Numbered from the stretch's first letter, positions 44,015-53,302 are shown. The stretch: 64,000 nucleotides of DNA from Streptomyces qinglanensis (GCF_900111245.1 NZ_FOGO01000019.1:62001-126000); one strand, 5' to 3'. Made by a program: numbers and translations. Notes: generated by a model from the sequence alone, not told the origin.

Positions 44015-45232
44015 ATGCCATCGATAGCCAGGTCCGCGCGGCGCCGACCGGCGCTGGCCGCGGCAGCGGTCGCCGCCGTGCTGGCGGTCACCGCAACCGC
44101 CTGCGGCCCGGAGGACGACAACGCCGACGCCAAGGCCGACTCGGCCGCCTCGCAGGAGGCGAGCCGCGACGCCAAGAAGGACCTGGGGCTCCCCGACGAC
44201 CTCCCGAAGGACCTCCCGACCTCCCTGGACGACCTGGACGCCTGGAAGAACGGCGCCTGGAAGAACTGGGACCGGGACAAGTGGCTCAAGGAAGCCAAGG
44301 AGTTCTTCAATCCGATCATCGACGACCTGTGGGACCCGGACCGCATGAAGGACGCGGACGGGAACGACCGCGAGGTCGACGACTCGGACATCGACGACGG
44401 CCCGAGCGGCGGCAGCGACGGCACCGGTGAGGACGAGGGTGTCACCGACCCGAAGCCCGAGGCGGTCGAGGCCGCCGCGGTCAAGACGCCCTACACCAAG
44501 GACGATCTGCCCGTCGGCAAGGTGTTCATGGACACGCCGAAGGGGGCCATGGTCTGCTCCGGCTCCGTGCTGAAGGACCCGCGCCACCCGGGCAAGTCCA
44601 ACCTGGTCGCCACCGCGGGGCACTGTGTGCACGGCGGGGCGGGCAAGGGCTGGTACCGCAACGTGATCTTCGTGCCCGACTACAACCCCACCGGGCTGTC
44701 GAACAAGCAGCTCGCCACCGCGTCGCAGAGCCAGGTGGCGCCCGACGGCATCTGGTGGGCCAAGCGCGCCCGTACGACCAAGCACTGGATCCAGAACGGC
44801 GCCGAGCGCGGTGGCAAGGGCGCCCAGCAGGACTTCGCCGTGCTCCAGGTGCAGCCCGAGGACAAGAGCAGCGCCTCGCTGGAGGAGAAGGCCGGTGGCG
44901 CGCTGCAGGCCACCTTCACCACGCCGCAGGTCAAGTCCATCAAGAGCCTCGGCGCCGTGGGCTACCCGGCCGCACCGCCCTTCGACGGCTCGCGGATGTA
45001 CCGCTGCGACGACAAGCCGGGCCGGCTGACCATCGACCCGCAGCAGCCCTCGATGTACCGCATCGGCTGCACCATGACGGCGGGTTCGTCCGGCGGCCCC
45101 TGGCTGGACTCCTCGGGCACCCGGCTGCTCTCGGTGACCTCCATCGGCCCGATCACGGCCGACTGGCTGGCCGGTGCCCGCCTCGGCAAGGAGGCCAAGG
45201 CCGTCTTCGACACGGTCAGCAAGGAGGGCTGA
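44015..45232 (+). CDS. Lipoprotein trypsin-like serine protease, copy 1
   Basis: A 405-residue exported protein. The signal peptide (basic ARSARRRP, hydrophobic ALAAAAVAAVLAV) ends in TATAC|G, a streptomycete lipobox, so it should be lipid-anchored. The mature part begins with an acidic stretch, then 'GLPDDLPKDLPTSLDDLDAW' and 'KNGAWKNWDRDKWLKEAKEF', a module shared only with the next gene. The protease domain has His in 'VATAGHCVHG', Asp in 'QQDFAVLQV' and Ser in 'TAGSSGGPWL', a complete triad of the chymotrypsin fold. ATG has GGGGGAG 7 nt upstream. The neighbour is a diverged paralogue in tandem. The substrate and the role of the N-terminal module are unknown. Confidence 0.88.
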   Translation: MPSIARSARRRPALAAAAVAAVLAVTATACGPEDDNADAKADSAASQEASRDAKKDLGLPDDLPKDLPTSLDDLDAWKNGAWKNWDRDKWLKEAKEFFNPIIDDLWDPDRMKDADGNDREVDDSDIDDGPSGGSDGTGEDEGVTDPKPEAVEAAAVKTPYTKDDLPVGKVFMDTPKGAMVCSGSVLKDPRHPGKSNLVATAGHCVHGGAGKGWYRNVIFVPDYNPTGLSNKQLATASQSQVAPDGIWWAKRARTTKHWIQNGAERGGKGAQQDFAVLQVQPEDKSSASLEEKAGGALQATFTTPQVKSIKSLGAVGYPAAPPFDGSRMYRCDDKPGRLTIDPQQPSMYRIGCTMTAGSSGGPWLDSSGTRLLSVTSIGPITADWLAGARLGKEAKAVFDTVSKEG

Positions 45233-45307
45233 GCGCCGATGCGGCTCGGAGAACGCCGTGCGCGCCAGGCGCACCTCTCGTACGGATGCTCAGGGGGACC
45301 TCGGATC

Positions 45308-46510
45308 ATGCCACGCATACGCAGGGCCGGACGCGGCCGTCCGGTCCTCGCCACCGCGGCGCTCACGGCGACGCTCGCCCTCACCGCCACCGCCTGCTCG
45401 AGCGGCGACGACTCGGACAAGAAGGCGGATGCCAAGCCCGCCGCTTCCGATTCCGCTCAGGGTGACGGCGGCGGGAAGGACAGGATCGGCCTCCCCGACA
45501 AGCTGCCCAAGGACCTGCCCACGTCGATGAAGGACCTCGACGGGTGGAAGAAGGGCGCCTGGAAGGACTGGGACAAGGACCAGTGGGTGCGTGAGGCCGA
45601 GGACTTCGCCAACCCCTACATCAAGGGCCACTGGGACCTGGGGCGGATGAAGAAGGCCGAGGACAACGAGAAGAACGTCCCGAAGGACCTCGAGAGCACC
45701 TCGGGCGCCGCGAACACGGCGGAACCGCGCCCGGTCAAGGCGCAGGCCGTGAAGACCCCGTACACCCGGAACGCGGCCCCTGCCGGCAAGGTCTTCATGG
45801 ACACCCCGGAGGGCCCGATGGTCTGCTCCGGCACGGTCGTCAAGGACCCGCGCCACCCGGGCAAGTCCAATCTGGTCGCCACCGCCGGGCACTGCGTCCA
45901 CTCCGGCAGGAGCGGCGGCTGGCTGCGCAACATCACCTTCATCCCGGCCTTCAACGACAAGGGCCGCTCCATGCCGGCGGTCAACAGCGCCCCGCCGCAG
46001 GAGGTCGCACCGTACGGCCAATGGTGGGTGAAGTGGGCCCAGACCAGCAACTACTGGATCCAGAAGGGCGCCAAGTCCGGCGGCGGCGGCTCCCAGCAGG
46101 ACTTCGCGGTGCTGCGCGTGGAGCCGGTGAACAAGTCGGGCAAGTCGCTGGAGGAGACCGTCGGCAACGCCATCAAGGTCAACTTCCACGCGCCCTCGTC
46201 CTCCCGGATCAAGGGAGTCAGCAACTACGGCTACCCGGCGGCTCCGCCCTTCGACGGAGCCAGGATGTACTCCTGCACCGACCGCCCGGGCGCGCTGACG
46301 ATCGACCCGCAGCAGCCCGCGCTGTACCGCATCGGCTGCACCATGACGGGCGGTTCCTCCGGCGGTGCCTGGCTGATCAAGGGCTCCGGCGGCAAGCCCG
46401 AGCTGATCTCGGTCAACTCCATCGGCCCGCACCCGGCCACCTGGCTGGCGGGGCCGCGGCTGGGCGCGACCGCCAAGGCGGTCTTCGACGCCGCAAGCAA
46501 GAAGGGCTGA
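45308..46510 (+). CDS. Lipoprotein trypsin-like serine protease, copy 2
   Basis: A 400-residue paralogue of the preceding gene. Lipobox 'LALTATAC|S' ends the signal peptide. The shared N-terminal module reads 'GLPDKLPKDLPTSMKDLDGW' and 'KKGAWKDWDKDQWVREAEDF'. The catalytic core has His in 'VATAGHCVHS', Asp in 'QQDFAVLRV' and Ser in 'TGGSSGGAWL'. Tracts such as 'KDPRHPGKSNLVATAGHCVH' are identical in both copies, showing a tandem duplication, while loops around residues 230-250 differ in length. The ATG at 45308 (MPRIRRAGRG) gives a normal signal peptide; an upstream in-frame ATG at 45239 would add 23 residues that do not look like a signal. Gap to copy 1 is 75 bp, so likely cotranscribed. Confidence 0.87.
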   Translation: MPRIRRAGRGRPVLATAALTATLALTATACSSGDDSDKKADAKPAASDSAQGDGGGKDRIGLPDKLPKDLPTSMKDLDGWKKGAWKDWDKDQWVREAEDFANPYIKGHWDLGRMKKAEDNEKNVPKDLESTSGAANTAEPRPVKAQAVKTPYTRNAAPAGKVFMDTPEGPMVCSGTVVKDPRHPGKSNLVATAGHCVHSGRSGGWLRNITFIPAFNDKGRSMPAVNSAPPQEVAPYGQWWVKWAQTSNYWIQKGAKSGGGGSQQDFAVLRVEPVNKSGKSLEETVGNAIKVNFHAPSSSRIKGVSNYGYPAAPPFDGARMYSCTDRPGALTIDPQQPALYRIGCTMTGGSSGGAWLIKGSGGKPELISVNSIGPHPATWLAGPRLGATAKAVFDAASKKG

Positions 46511-46555
46511 CCCTGCCGGGCGCGCCGGTCCCGGCGCGCCCGGCGCACATCGGAC

Positions 46556-46594
46556 GAGGGCCGTCCCTCCCGGTCTCCGGGAGGGACGGCCCTC
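46556..46594. terminator. Bidirectional terminator between the protease pair and hflX
   Basis: A perfect 18-bp stem (GAGGGCCGTCCCTCCCGG with 46577-46594) and a 3-nt loop TCT. A smaller GC-rich hairpin (CGGGCGCGCC/GGCGCGCCCG, about 46518-46542) precedes it. The two genes converge here. Confidence 0.88.
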
Positions 46595-46618
46595 GTCGTT
46601 CTGCTGCGGTGCGCCCTG

Positions 46619-48118
46619 CTACGGCCGGGCGGCCAGCGGCTGGAACCCGCGCAGCTCCGCGGCGAGCTCCTCGTGCACCCGTGCCTGGAGCAGAGTGCCC
46701 TGCTCGACGTGCTCCTCGGAGAGGACCTCACCCTGGGAGTGCACCCGGGAGACCAGCTTGCCCTCGGTGTAGGGAAGCAGCACCTCGAGCTCCACGGACG
46801 GGTGCGGCAGCTCGTCGTCGATCAGCTCCCGCAGTTCGTCGACGCCCTGCCCGGTGCGGGCGGAGACGACCAGGGCGTGCTTCTCGGCGCGCAGCAGCCG
46901 CTGCAGGACCAGCGGGTCGGCGGCATCCGCCTTGTTGACGACCACGATCTCCGGCACCTCGGCAGCGCCCACCTCGCGGATGACCTCGCGCACGGCGGCC
47001 AGCTGCTCCTCCGGTGCGGGGTGTGCCCCGTCCACCACGTGCAGGATCAGGTCGGCGTCGCCGACCTCCTCCATGGTGGAGCGGAACGCCTCCACCAGGT
47101 GGTGCGGAAGGTGCCGGACGAAACCGACCGTGTCGGCCAGCGTGTAGGCCCTGCCGGTGGGGGTCTCCGCCTTGCGCACCGTCGGGTCCAGAGTGGCGAA
47201 CAGCGCGTTCTCCACCAGTACTCCGGCGCCGGTGAGGCGGTTGAGCAGCGAGGACTTGCCCGCGTTGGTGTATCCGGCGATGGCCACCGAAGGCACCTTG
47301 TTGCGCCGCCGGTCCTGCCGCTGCACGTCGCGGCCGGTCTTCATCTCCGCGATCTCCCGGCGCATCTTGGCCATCTTCTCGCGGATCCGCCGCCGGTCGG
47401 TCTCGATCTTGGTCTCACCGGGACCACGGGTGGCCATACCGCCACCCGCCGAGCCGGAGCCACCGCCACCCATCTGCCGCGACAGCGACTGGCCCCAGCC
47501 CCGCAGCCTGGGCAGCATGTAGTTCATCTGGGCCAGGGCCACCTGCGCCTTGCCCTCCCGGGACTTGGCGTGCTGGGCGAAGATGTCCAGGATCAGTGCC
47601 GTGCGGTCCACGACCTTGACCTTGACGACGTCTTCGAGGTGGATGAGCTGGCCGGGAGTGAGTTCGCCGTCGCACACCACGGTGTCGGCGCCGGTCTCCA
47701 GGACGATGTCCCGCAGCTCCGCGGCCTTGCCGGAGCCGATGTAGGTGGCCGCGTCAGGCTTGTCCCGGCGCTGGACGACCCCGTCGAGCACCAGCGCGCC
47801 CGCGGTCTCGGCGAGCGCTGCCAGCTCGGCGAGCGAGTTCTCCGCATCGTCCGCCGTGCCGGATGTCCAGACGCCGACCAGCACCACACGCTCCAGGCGC
47901 AGCTGCCGGTACTCGACCTCTGTGACGTCCTCCAGCTCGGTGGAGAGACCGGCCACGCGGCGCAGTGCCGCACGCTCCGAGCGGTCGAGCTGCTCTCCGT
48001 CACGGTTTTCGTCCAGCTCGTGACCGAGAGCGACGTCCTCTTCCATCAGGGCGCCGGCTCGGCGGTTCGTCTTGGCGGTGCGCTGGCCGTTCTGTGGAAG
48101 GGAAGAGGAGTGGGTCAA
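46619..48118 (-). CDS. hflX: GTPase HflX
   Basis: A 499-residue ribosome-associated GTPase that splits stalled ribosomes. The N-terminal HflX domain is 'VVLVGVWTSGTADDAENSLAE', 'DKPDAATYIGSGKAAELRD' and 'GQLIHLEDVVKVKVVDRTALI'. The Gly-rich connecting loop is 'RQMGGGGSGSAGGGMATRGPG'; G1 is 'GYTNAGKSSL', G3 'DTVGFVRHLP', G4 'NKAD', G5 'SARTG'. A TTG at 48118 (L-THSSSLPQN) is chosen because AAGGA stands 5 nt upstream and homologues start T-SSSSLP. An ATG at 48044 (MEEDVALGHEL) is the shorter option. Position between lexA and dapF-miaA is conserved across actinobacteria. Confidence 0.93.
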   Translation of the reverse strand: MTHSSSLPQNGQRTAKTNRRAGALMEEDVALGHELDENRDGEQLDRSERAALRRVAGLSTELEDVTEVEYRQLRLERVVLVGVWTSGTADDAENSLAELAALAETAGALVLDGVVQRRDKPDAATYIGSGKAAELRDIVLETGADTVVCDGELTPGQLIHLEDVVKVKVVDRTALILDIFAQHAKSREGKAQVALAQMNYMLPRLRGWGQSLSRQMGGGGSGSAGGGMATRGPGETKIETDRRRIREKMAKMRREIAEMKTGRDVQRQDRRRNKVPSVAIAGYTNAGKSSLLNRLTGAGVLVENALFATLDPTVRKAETPTGRAYTLADTVGFVRHLPHHLVEAFRSTMEEVGDADLILHVVDGAHPAPEEQLAAVREVIREVGAAEVPEIVVVNKADAADPLVLQRLLRAEKHALVVSARTGQGVDELRELIDDELPHPSVELEVLLPYTEGKLVSRVHSQGEVLSEEHVEQGTLLQARVHEELAAELRGFQPLAARP

Positions 48119-48315
48119 GTGGATCCTTAGGTCGGCGGACTGTTGCGTACGGAACAACGCCGCAGCGGCGGGGAAGATTCCCGGTGCGAGCCGGCCCCTG
48201 GGGCCGCTGGCGCCGCGCCGCGCGGCCACAAGGATGGTCGCACGGCGCAGCGACGGCGTCACCCGTATTTGCCGCCACTCCCCCGGCCCGGCCGCCGGGG
48301 CCCGGGCGGGCGGCG
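48119..48315. other. Spacer between the M1 peptidase gene and hflX
   Basis: Contains only the hflX upstream sequence. No gene or strong hairpin seen. Confidence 0.4.
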
Positions 48316-49851
48316 CTACCGTCGGCTCGCGCGCGCCCGCTCCAGAGACCTCGCCGTGCCGACGCCCGCCTTTCCGGCCGGGCGCTCCGGTGGTGGCTGC
48401 TGTTTCCAGTCCGGGTGCCCGGGCATGGGCGGGGTGGTCTTTCCGTACAGCCACTTCTTCAGGAACGCGCTCTGGTCCCGGCCGGACACCTCGCCGGCCA
48501 GCGCGACGAAGTCAGCGGTGTCGGCACTGGAGTCGCGGTACCGGCGGGGCCAGGCACGCTGCAGCCGGGCGAACGCCTGCTCGCCGATGTGTTCCCGCAG
48601 CGCGTACAGCACCACGGCGGCGCCGTTGTAGACGATCGGGGTGAAGAGCTCGATCTTCCCGCTCTGGCGGGGCGGGAGGAGGGCCGCGGGCGGCCCGTAG
48701 CGCTCGCGCCAGGTGTCGGACTGCTCGTAGGAGGCCCGCACCCGCTTCTCCAACGGGATGCCGCCGCGCTTCTCCGCGTAGGCCCATTCGTGCCAGGTCG
48801 CGTGCCCCTCGTTGAGCCACAGGTCGGTCCAGCGGTGCGGGGAGACGCTGTCGCCGTACCACTGGTGCGCCAGTTCGTGCACCATCAGTGACTCCCGGTA
48901 CCAGTCCGGGACCTGCCGGGAGGAGAGCAGGTTCTGCTCGAAGAGCGAAAGGGTCTGTGTCTCCAGCGCGAACCCGAAGTCCGCGGCGGCGGCCAGCACC
49001 CCGTAGGTCTCGAACGGGTACGTACCCGCGCGCCGCTCCATCCAGGCGATCTGCCGGGAGGTCTCGTTCAGCACCGGCTCCAGCGCCTTGCGCTGCTGGG
49101 CGGGGACGACGTGCCGCAGGGCCAGCCCGTGCGGCCCCGTGGAGCGCACGACAGCGGAGCGGCCGATCGACACCTGCGCCAGTTCGGTGGCCATCGGGTG
49201 CCCCGAGCGGTACGTCCAGACCGTCTCCCGCGCCGCCCGGGTGCGGCCGGCGGGCAGCCCGCCCGCCACCACGGTCAGCCCGCGCGGAGCCCGCACCCGG
49301 AAGGTGAACATGGCCTTGTCCGACGGATGGTCGTTGGAGGGGAACACCCGGTGTGCCGCGTCGGCCTGGTTGGCCATGGCGAGGCCGTCCGCGGTACGCA
49401 CCCAGCCGCCGTTCTTCCGGGTGGGGTCGCTGGTGTGGCGGATCTCGACATGCAGCCAGGAACCGCGACGCAGCGGCGTCTCCGGGGCGACCACCAGGTC
49501 CTCGCCCGCCCGCGCGTACTCCGCGGGCCGTCCGTTGACGTGCACGGACCGTACGTCGCCCGCGGCGAAGTCCAGGTTGAACCGTTCCATCGGCCCGGTG
49601 GTGACCTGTGCGTCGATCACGGTGCGGGCGTTGAGCGGCTTGCTGTTGTCACCGCTGTAGTCGAAGGAGATGTCGTAGCTGCGGACGTCGTAGCCGGGGT
49701 TGCCGAGCTGCGGGAAGAGGTGGTCGCCGATGCCGACCGGCCTGGGGGCCGGAAGGGCCGCACCGACCAGGGCGAGCGCGGTCGCCGCGACCGTGCCGGC
49801 GACGGCGCAGCGCCGTCCGGCCGATGCGCGGGTGAGGGCTGTGAGGGCCAT
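48316..49851 (-). CDS. Secreted M1-family metallopeptidase
   Basis: A 511-residue exported peptidase. The signal peptide (RRCAVAGTVAATALALVGAALPAPRP) is followed by the M1 N-terminal beta domain ('PGYDVRSYDISFDYSGDNSK'). The zinc site is 'MVHELAHQWYGDSV' with Glu 18 residues on in 'LWLNEGHATW'. The aminopeptidase GxMEN motif is replaced by 'GFALETQTLSLFE', normal for this secreted actinobacterial branch. A proton-donor Tyr is likely in 'PIVYNGAAVVLYAL'. The C-terminal ~45 residues (WKQQPPPERPAGKAG) are disordered. It trims peptides outside the cell; whether from the N-terminus only is not shown. Co-directional with hflX but separated by about 200 bp. Confidence 0.9.
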   Translation of the reverse strand: MALTALTRASAGRRCAVAGTVAATALALVGAALPAPRPVGIGDHLFPQLGNPGYDVRSYDISFDYSGDNSKPLNARTVIDAQVTTGPMERFNLDFAAGDVRSVHVNGRPAEYARAGEDLVVAPETPLRRGSWLHVEIRHTSDPTRKNGGWVRTADGLAMANQADAAHRVFPSNDHPSDKAMFTFRVRAPRGLTVVAGGLPAGRTRAARETVWTYRSGHPMATELAQVSIGRSAVVRSTGPHGLALRHVVPAQQRKALEPVLNETSRQIAWMERRAGTYPFETYGVLAAAADFGFALETQTLSLFEQNLLSSRQVPDWYRESLMVHELAHQWYGDSVSPHRWTDLWLNEGHATWHEWAYAEKRGGIPLEKRVRASYEQSDTWRERYGPPAALLPPRQSGKIELFTPIVYNGAAVVLYALREHIGEQAFARLQRAWPRRYRDSSADTADFVALAGEVSGRDQSAFLKKWLYGKTTPPMPGHPDWKQQPPPERPAGKAGVGTARSLERARASRR

Positions 49852-49969
49852 GCAGGATCGCTACCAGCGAGCGGGCCGGTTGCCGCCCGGCTCCCGCCGT
49901 CTCCACCCGAAAGGGGACGTGCCGGGCCTCCGCCCGCGCGGCCCGGTGGCTGTCCGAGCGGACGGCGCG

Positions 49970-52252
49970 TCAGTTCGCTGCGGTCCGGCGGACGGAGCGG
50001 TTGACGTCGTAGACGCCCGGCACCTGCCGCATGGCGCGCATCAGCGCGGGCAGCCCGGCGGCGTCGGGGAGTTGCAGGGTGTAGGTGTGGCGTACGCGCT
50101 GCTCGCTCGGGGGCTCGACATCTGCCGAGACGACGGAGGCACCTTCGGCGGCGATGGTCTCGGTGAGATCCGCGAGCAGATGCGGGCGCCCGAACGCCTC
50201 GGCCCGCAGAGTGACCCGGCAGCCCGCATCGCCCTGCTCCCAGCGCACCGGCAGGGTGAGACGCCCCGCGGAGGCCATCCGGGCCACCGACCGGCAGCTC
50301 TCCCGGTGCACGGTGACGGCGCCGCCGCGTACCGGGAATCCGGTGACCGCGTCCGTCGGCACGGGTGTGCAGCAGCGGGCGAGCCGCACCGGCGTACCGG
50401 GGTGGCCGGGGACGACGGGGATGTTCTCGCCGTACTCGACCGGCTGCTCCCCGTGCTCGACCGTCGGGTGCGCTGCGTTCTGCCGTGCGTCCTGCGGTGT
50501 GTGCCGCGCCGGACGGTGCTCGGGGTGCCGCGCTCCGCGGTGTTCCCCGCGTTCCCCGTGGTGCGGGGGCCGCCGCTCTCCCTGCGGCGCCTCGGAGGCT
50601 GCCGCGGCGTGTTCGCGCCGCGGGGCGTCCCGGCCGGTGTCGGCCGCGCTCTCGTGCGGGTCGGGGTCGGCGCGGCCGGGTGCGGCGAGCCATCCGCGGA
50701 TGGCGAGCCGCGCCGCGGGCGTGCGCACATGTTCGAGCCACTCCGGTGCCGGGCCCGAGGGACTGCCGTGGCCGGGCTCCAGGAAGAGCTGGAGCGCGTC
50801 GCCGTCCCGCAGCACAGTGGTGAGAGCCACCAGCCGGCCGTTGACGCGGGCTCCGATGCACCGGTGCGCGGCCTCCCCCAGTCGGGCGTAGGCGGCATCC
50901 ACGCAGGTCGCACCGGCCGGCAGCGGCAGCGCACCCCCAGCAGGCCCCTCCCCGCCGGGTGCGGCGCAGTAGACGGTGATCTCCAGGTCCTGCGCCAGCT
51001 CGTCACGCAGTTCCTGCCAGAAGGTGTTCGGGTCGGAAGCGTGGCTCTGCCACTCCAGCAGGCGGGAGAGCCATCCGGGACGGGTGGGATCGGTCCGCTC
51101 CCCTGCCCCGTCGGCCGGCGCCGCTCCGCCGCCGTCCGGCTCGGCGGGGTCGGGCACCTCGGCGGTGGCGTGCGGGTCGCCGAGCGCGATGACCCCGGTC
51201 TCGGCCACCCGGTGCATGCGGCGGGTGCGGACGAGCACCTCGGCCACGTCGCCGTCCTCGTCGGCGATGGCAGTGTGCAGCGACTGGTAGAGGTTGAACT
51301 TGGGCGCCGCGATGAAGTCCTTGAACTCCGAGACGAGCGGAGCGAAACAGGTGTGCAGCTCGCCCAGCACGGCGTAGCAGTCCGCGTCCTCGTCCACGAG
51401 GACCAGCAGGCGCGCGAAGTCGCAGTCGCCCAACTGGCCGCGTTTGAGCCGCAGCCGGTGCACGGAGACGGTGTGCCGGGGGCGGATGAGCACCTGGGCG
51501 GCGATCCCCGCCTCGCGCAGCGTGCGGCGCACCCGGGAGGCGAAGGCGGTGAGCGGGTCGGGGCGGGTGTGCCGCTCCTGGATCAACTCGCGTGTCGCCG
51601 CGTGCTCTTCCGGATGGAGCACGGCGAAGACGAGGTCCTCCAACTCGCTCTTGAGCGCCTGGATCCCGAGCCGTTCCGCGAGCGGGATCAGCACGTCCCT
51701 GGTCACCTGGGCGATCCGGACCTGTTTCTCACGGCGCATCACGCCGAGGGTGCGCATGTTGTGCAGCCGGTCGGCGAGCTTGATCGACATGACCCGTACG
51801 TCGTTGCCGGTGGCGACGAGCATCTTGCGGAAGGTCTCCGGCTCGGCGGCCGAACCGTGGTCGACCTTCTCCAGCTTGGTGACCCCGTCGACGAGGTAGC
51901 AGACCTGGTCCCCGAACTCGCCCCGCACCTGTTCGAGCGTCACAGCGGTGTCCTCGACGGTGTCGTGCAGCAGCGAGGCCGTCAACGTCGTCGTCTCCGC
52001 GCCGAGCTGGGCCAGCAGCAGGGTGACCGCGAGGGGGTGGGTGATGTACGGCTCGCCGCTCTTGCGCATCTGGCCCCGGTGCGAGGACTCGGCCAGCATG
52101 TAGGCCCTGCGCAGCGGCCGCAGGTCGGCCCGCGGGTGGTGTGCTCTGTGCACCTTCGCGACGTGTTCGATGGCATCCGGCAGGGAGTCGCGTGGCGTGG
52201 CGCCCAGCAGTGCCGCTCTGCTGAGCTTCCGCAGACTGCGCACCGCGCTCAT
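49970..52252 (-). CDS. rshA: RelA/SpoT homologue RshA, hydrolase-competent, synthetase diverged
   Basis: A 760-residue RSH protein. HD hydrolase: 'RGQMRKSGEPYITHPLAV', 'LLHDTVEDT' (His96-Asp97), 'KLADRLHNMRTL', 'PLAERLGI'. Synthetase: 'RPRHTVSVHRLRLKRG', 'CDFARLLVLVDEDADCY', 'FKDFIAAPKFNLYQSLHTAI', 'EVLVRTRRMHRVAETG'. The catalytic Asp and Glu remain, but the Arg of the DLxAxR motif is Leu and the H-W after VAEYG is lost. Next come a TGS domain (EITVYCAAPGGEGPAGGAL), a His/Glu/Arg-rich linker of ~90 residues (HHGERGEHRGARHPEHRPAR), and a zinc-finger/ACT end with 'RLARCCTPVP'. S. coelicolor has a second RSH gene, rshA, at this locus as I recall. RelA itself is elsewhere. Confidence 0.85.
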   Translation of the reverse strand: MSAVRSLRKLSRAALLGATPRDSLPDAIEHVAKVHRAHHPRADLRPLRRAYMLAESSHRGQMRKSGEPYITHPLAVTLLLAQLGAETTTLTASLLHDTVEDTAVTLEQVRGEFGDQVCYLVDGVTKLEKVDHGSAAEPETFRKMLVATGNDVRVMSIKLADRLHNMRTLGVMRREKQVRIAQVTRDVLIPLAERLGIQALKSELEDLVFAVLHPEEHAATRELIQERHTRPDPLTAFASRVRRTLREAGIAAQVLIRPRHTVSVHRLRLKRGQLGDCDFARLLVLVDEDADCYAVLGELHTCFAPLVSEFKDFIAAPKFNLYQSLHTAIADEDGDVAEVLVRTRRMHRVAETGVIALGDPHATAEVPDPAEPDGGGAAPADGAGERTDPTRPGWLSRLLEWQSHASDPNTFWQELRDELAQDLEITVYCAAPGGEGPAGGALPLPAGATCVDAAYARLGEAAHRCIGARVNGRLVALTTVLRDGDALQLFLEPGHGSPSGPAPEWLEHVRTPAARLAIRGWLAAPGRADPDPHESAADTGRDAPRREHAAAASEAPQGERRPPHHGERGEHRGARHPEHRPARHTPQDARQNAAHPTVEHGEQPVEYGENIPVVPGHPGTPVRLARCCTPVPTDAVTGFPVRGGAVTVHRESCRSVARMASAGRLTLPVRWEQGDAGCRVTLRAEAFGRPHLLADLTETIAAEGASVVSADVEPPSEQRVRHTYTLQLPDAAGLPALMRAMRQVPGVYDVNRSVRRTAAN

Positions 52253-52395
52253 GGCACCTCCCGCTCCTGCGCACCCCGGGCCGGGGGTGCGATGGTACCG
52301 ACCCCATCACGTGCCGCCGACCGGGTCCTGTCGAGCGTGAGGGGGATCACCCCATCGTGCGACGCCGGGGCGGGCCGTCAGTACGGCCGGTGCGG

Positions 52396-53289
52396 TCAGG
52401 AGAGCAGTGCCGGGTCGATCGCGCCCGATGCGACGATCTCGGCCGGGCCGGCCATCTCGATCTCCCCGTCGGGCCGCTCGGTGATCTCCAGGCGGCCTCC
52501 GGGCACCTCCACCGTGTAGGTCACGGCCACGCCGTCCCGCCGCGGATCGGCACCGTCCCTGCGGGCTGCCGCGACCATCACCGCGCAGGCACCGGTGCCG
52601 CAGGACCGGGTCTCGCCCGCACCGCGCTCGTGCACCCGCAGCGCGACATGCCGGGGGCCCCGCGCGACCACGAACTCGACGTTGACGCCGTCCGGGTAGG
52701 CGGCGGCAGGCAGCACCTGCGGCGCCTCCTGCAGGGTGCCCGCCTCCGCCAGGTCCGGGACGAACACCACCGCGTGCGGATTCCCCATGCCGACCTTGCG
52801 GGCCGGCCAGGTGTGCCCGGGGACACTGACCGTGATCCCGCTCCCGTCGCCGCCCGCCTCGCCGGCCGGTGCCGCCAGTTCGGCCGCGCCCATGCCCACG
52901 GTGATGTCACCGCCGTCCTCGGCGATGTGCACCCTGCGCACCCCCGCGCGGGTCGCGACGGGGAGTTCGCCGCTTCCGGCGAGCCCGGCACGCTCCAGGT
53001 AGCGCGCGAAGACGCGGGTGCCGTTGCCGCACATCTCCGCGACGGATCCGTCGCCGTTGCGGTAGTCCATGAACCACTCCGCTTCGGCGGCCATGGACGC
53101 GGCTTCCGGGTGCGCCGCCGAGCGGACGACGCGCAGCAGGCCGTCCCCGCCGATGCCCGCACGCCGGTCGCACAGCCGGGCCACCGTCTCGGGCGGCAGG
53201 TCCAGCAGACCGTCCGGGTCCGGAATGATCACGAAGTCGTTCTCCGTGCCGTGCCCCTTGAGGAACGGCACTCCTGGTGTGCTGATCAC
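52396..53289 (-). CDS. dapF: Diaminopimelate epimerase
   Basis: A 297-residue enzyme that converts LL- to meso-diaminopimelate for lysine and peptidoglycan. The two catalytic cysteines are in 'AEMCGNGTRVFARYL' and 'GETRSCGTGACAVMVAA'. Substrate-binding 'FLKGHGTENDFVIIPD' and 'NGDGSVAEMCGNG' match the family. Streptomyces peptidoglycan uses LL-DAP, so this enzyme mainly serves lysine, which is also a siderophore precursor. The GTG at 53289 gives the usual N-terminus (ISTPGVPFLKGHGTEND); TACGAT ends 7 nt before it without a ribosome site, so the mRNA is probably leaderless. Confidence 0.95.
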   Translation of the reverse strand: MISTPGVPFLKGHGTENDFVIIPDPDGLLDLPPETVARLCDRRAGIGGDGLLRVVRSAAHPEAASMAAEAEWFMDYRNGDGSVAEMCGNGTRVFARYLERAGLAGSGELPVATRAGVRRVHIAEDGGDITVGMGAAELAAPAGEAGGDGSGITVSVPGHTWPARKVGMGNPHAVVFVPDLAEAGTLQEAPQVLPAAAYPDGVNVEFVVARGPRHVALRVHERGAGETRSCGTGACAVMVAAARRDGADPRRDGVAVTYTVEVPGGRLEITERPDGEIEMAGPAEIVASGAIDPALLS

Positions 53290-53296
53290 GCTGCCG

Positions 53297-53302
53297 ATCG
53301 TA
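53297..53302 (-). promoter_or_regulatory. -10 element of a leaderless promoter (dapF)
   Basis: TACGAT on the minus strand, 7 nt before the GTG; no Shine-Dalgarno sequence lies between. The -35 is indistinct. Confidence 0.5.

Noticed and set aside
48122..48140. Iron box suggested by CCTTAGGTC upstream of hflX.
   Set aside because: Matches only the first half of the consensus and has no symmetric partner.
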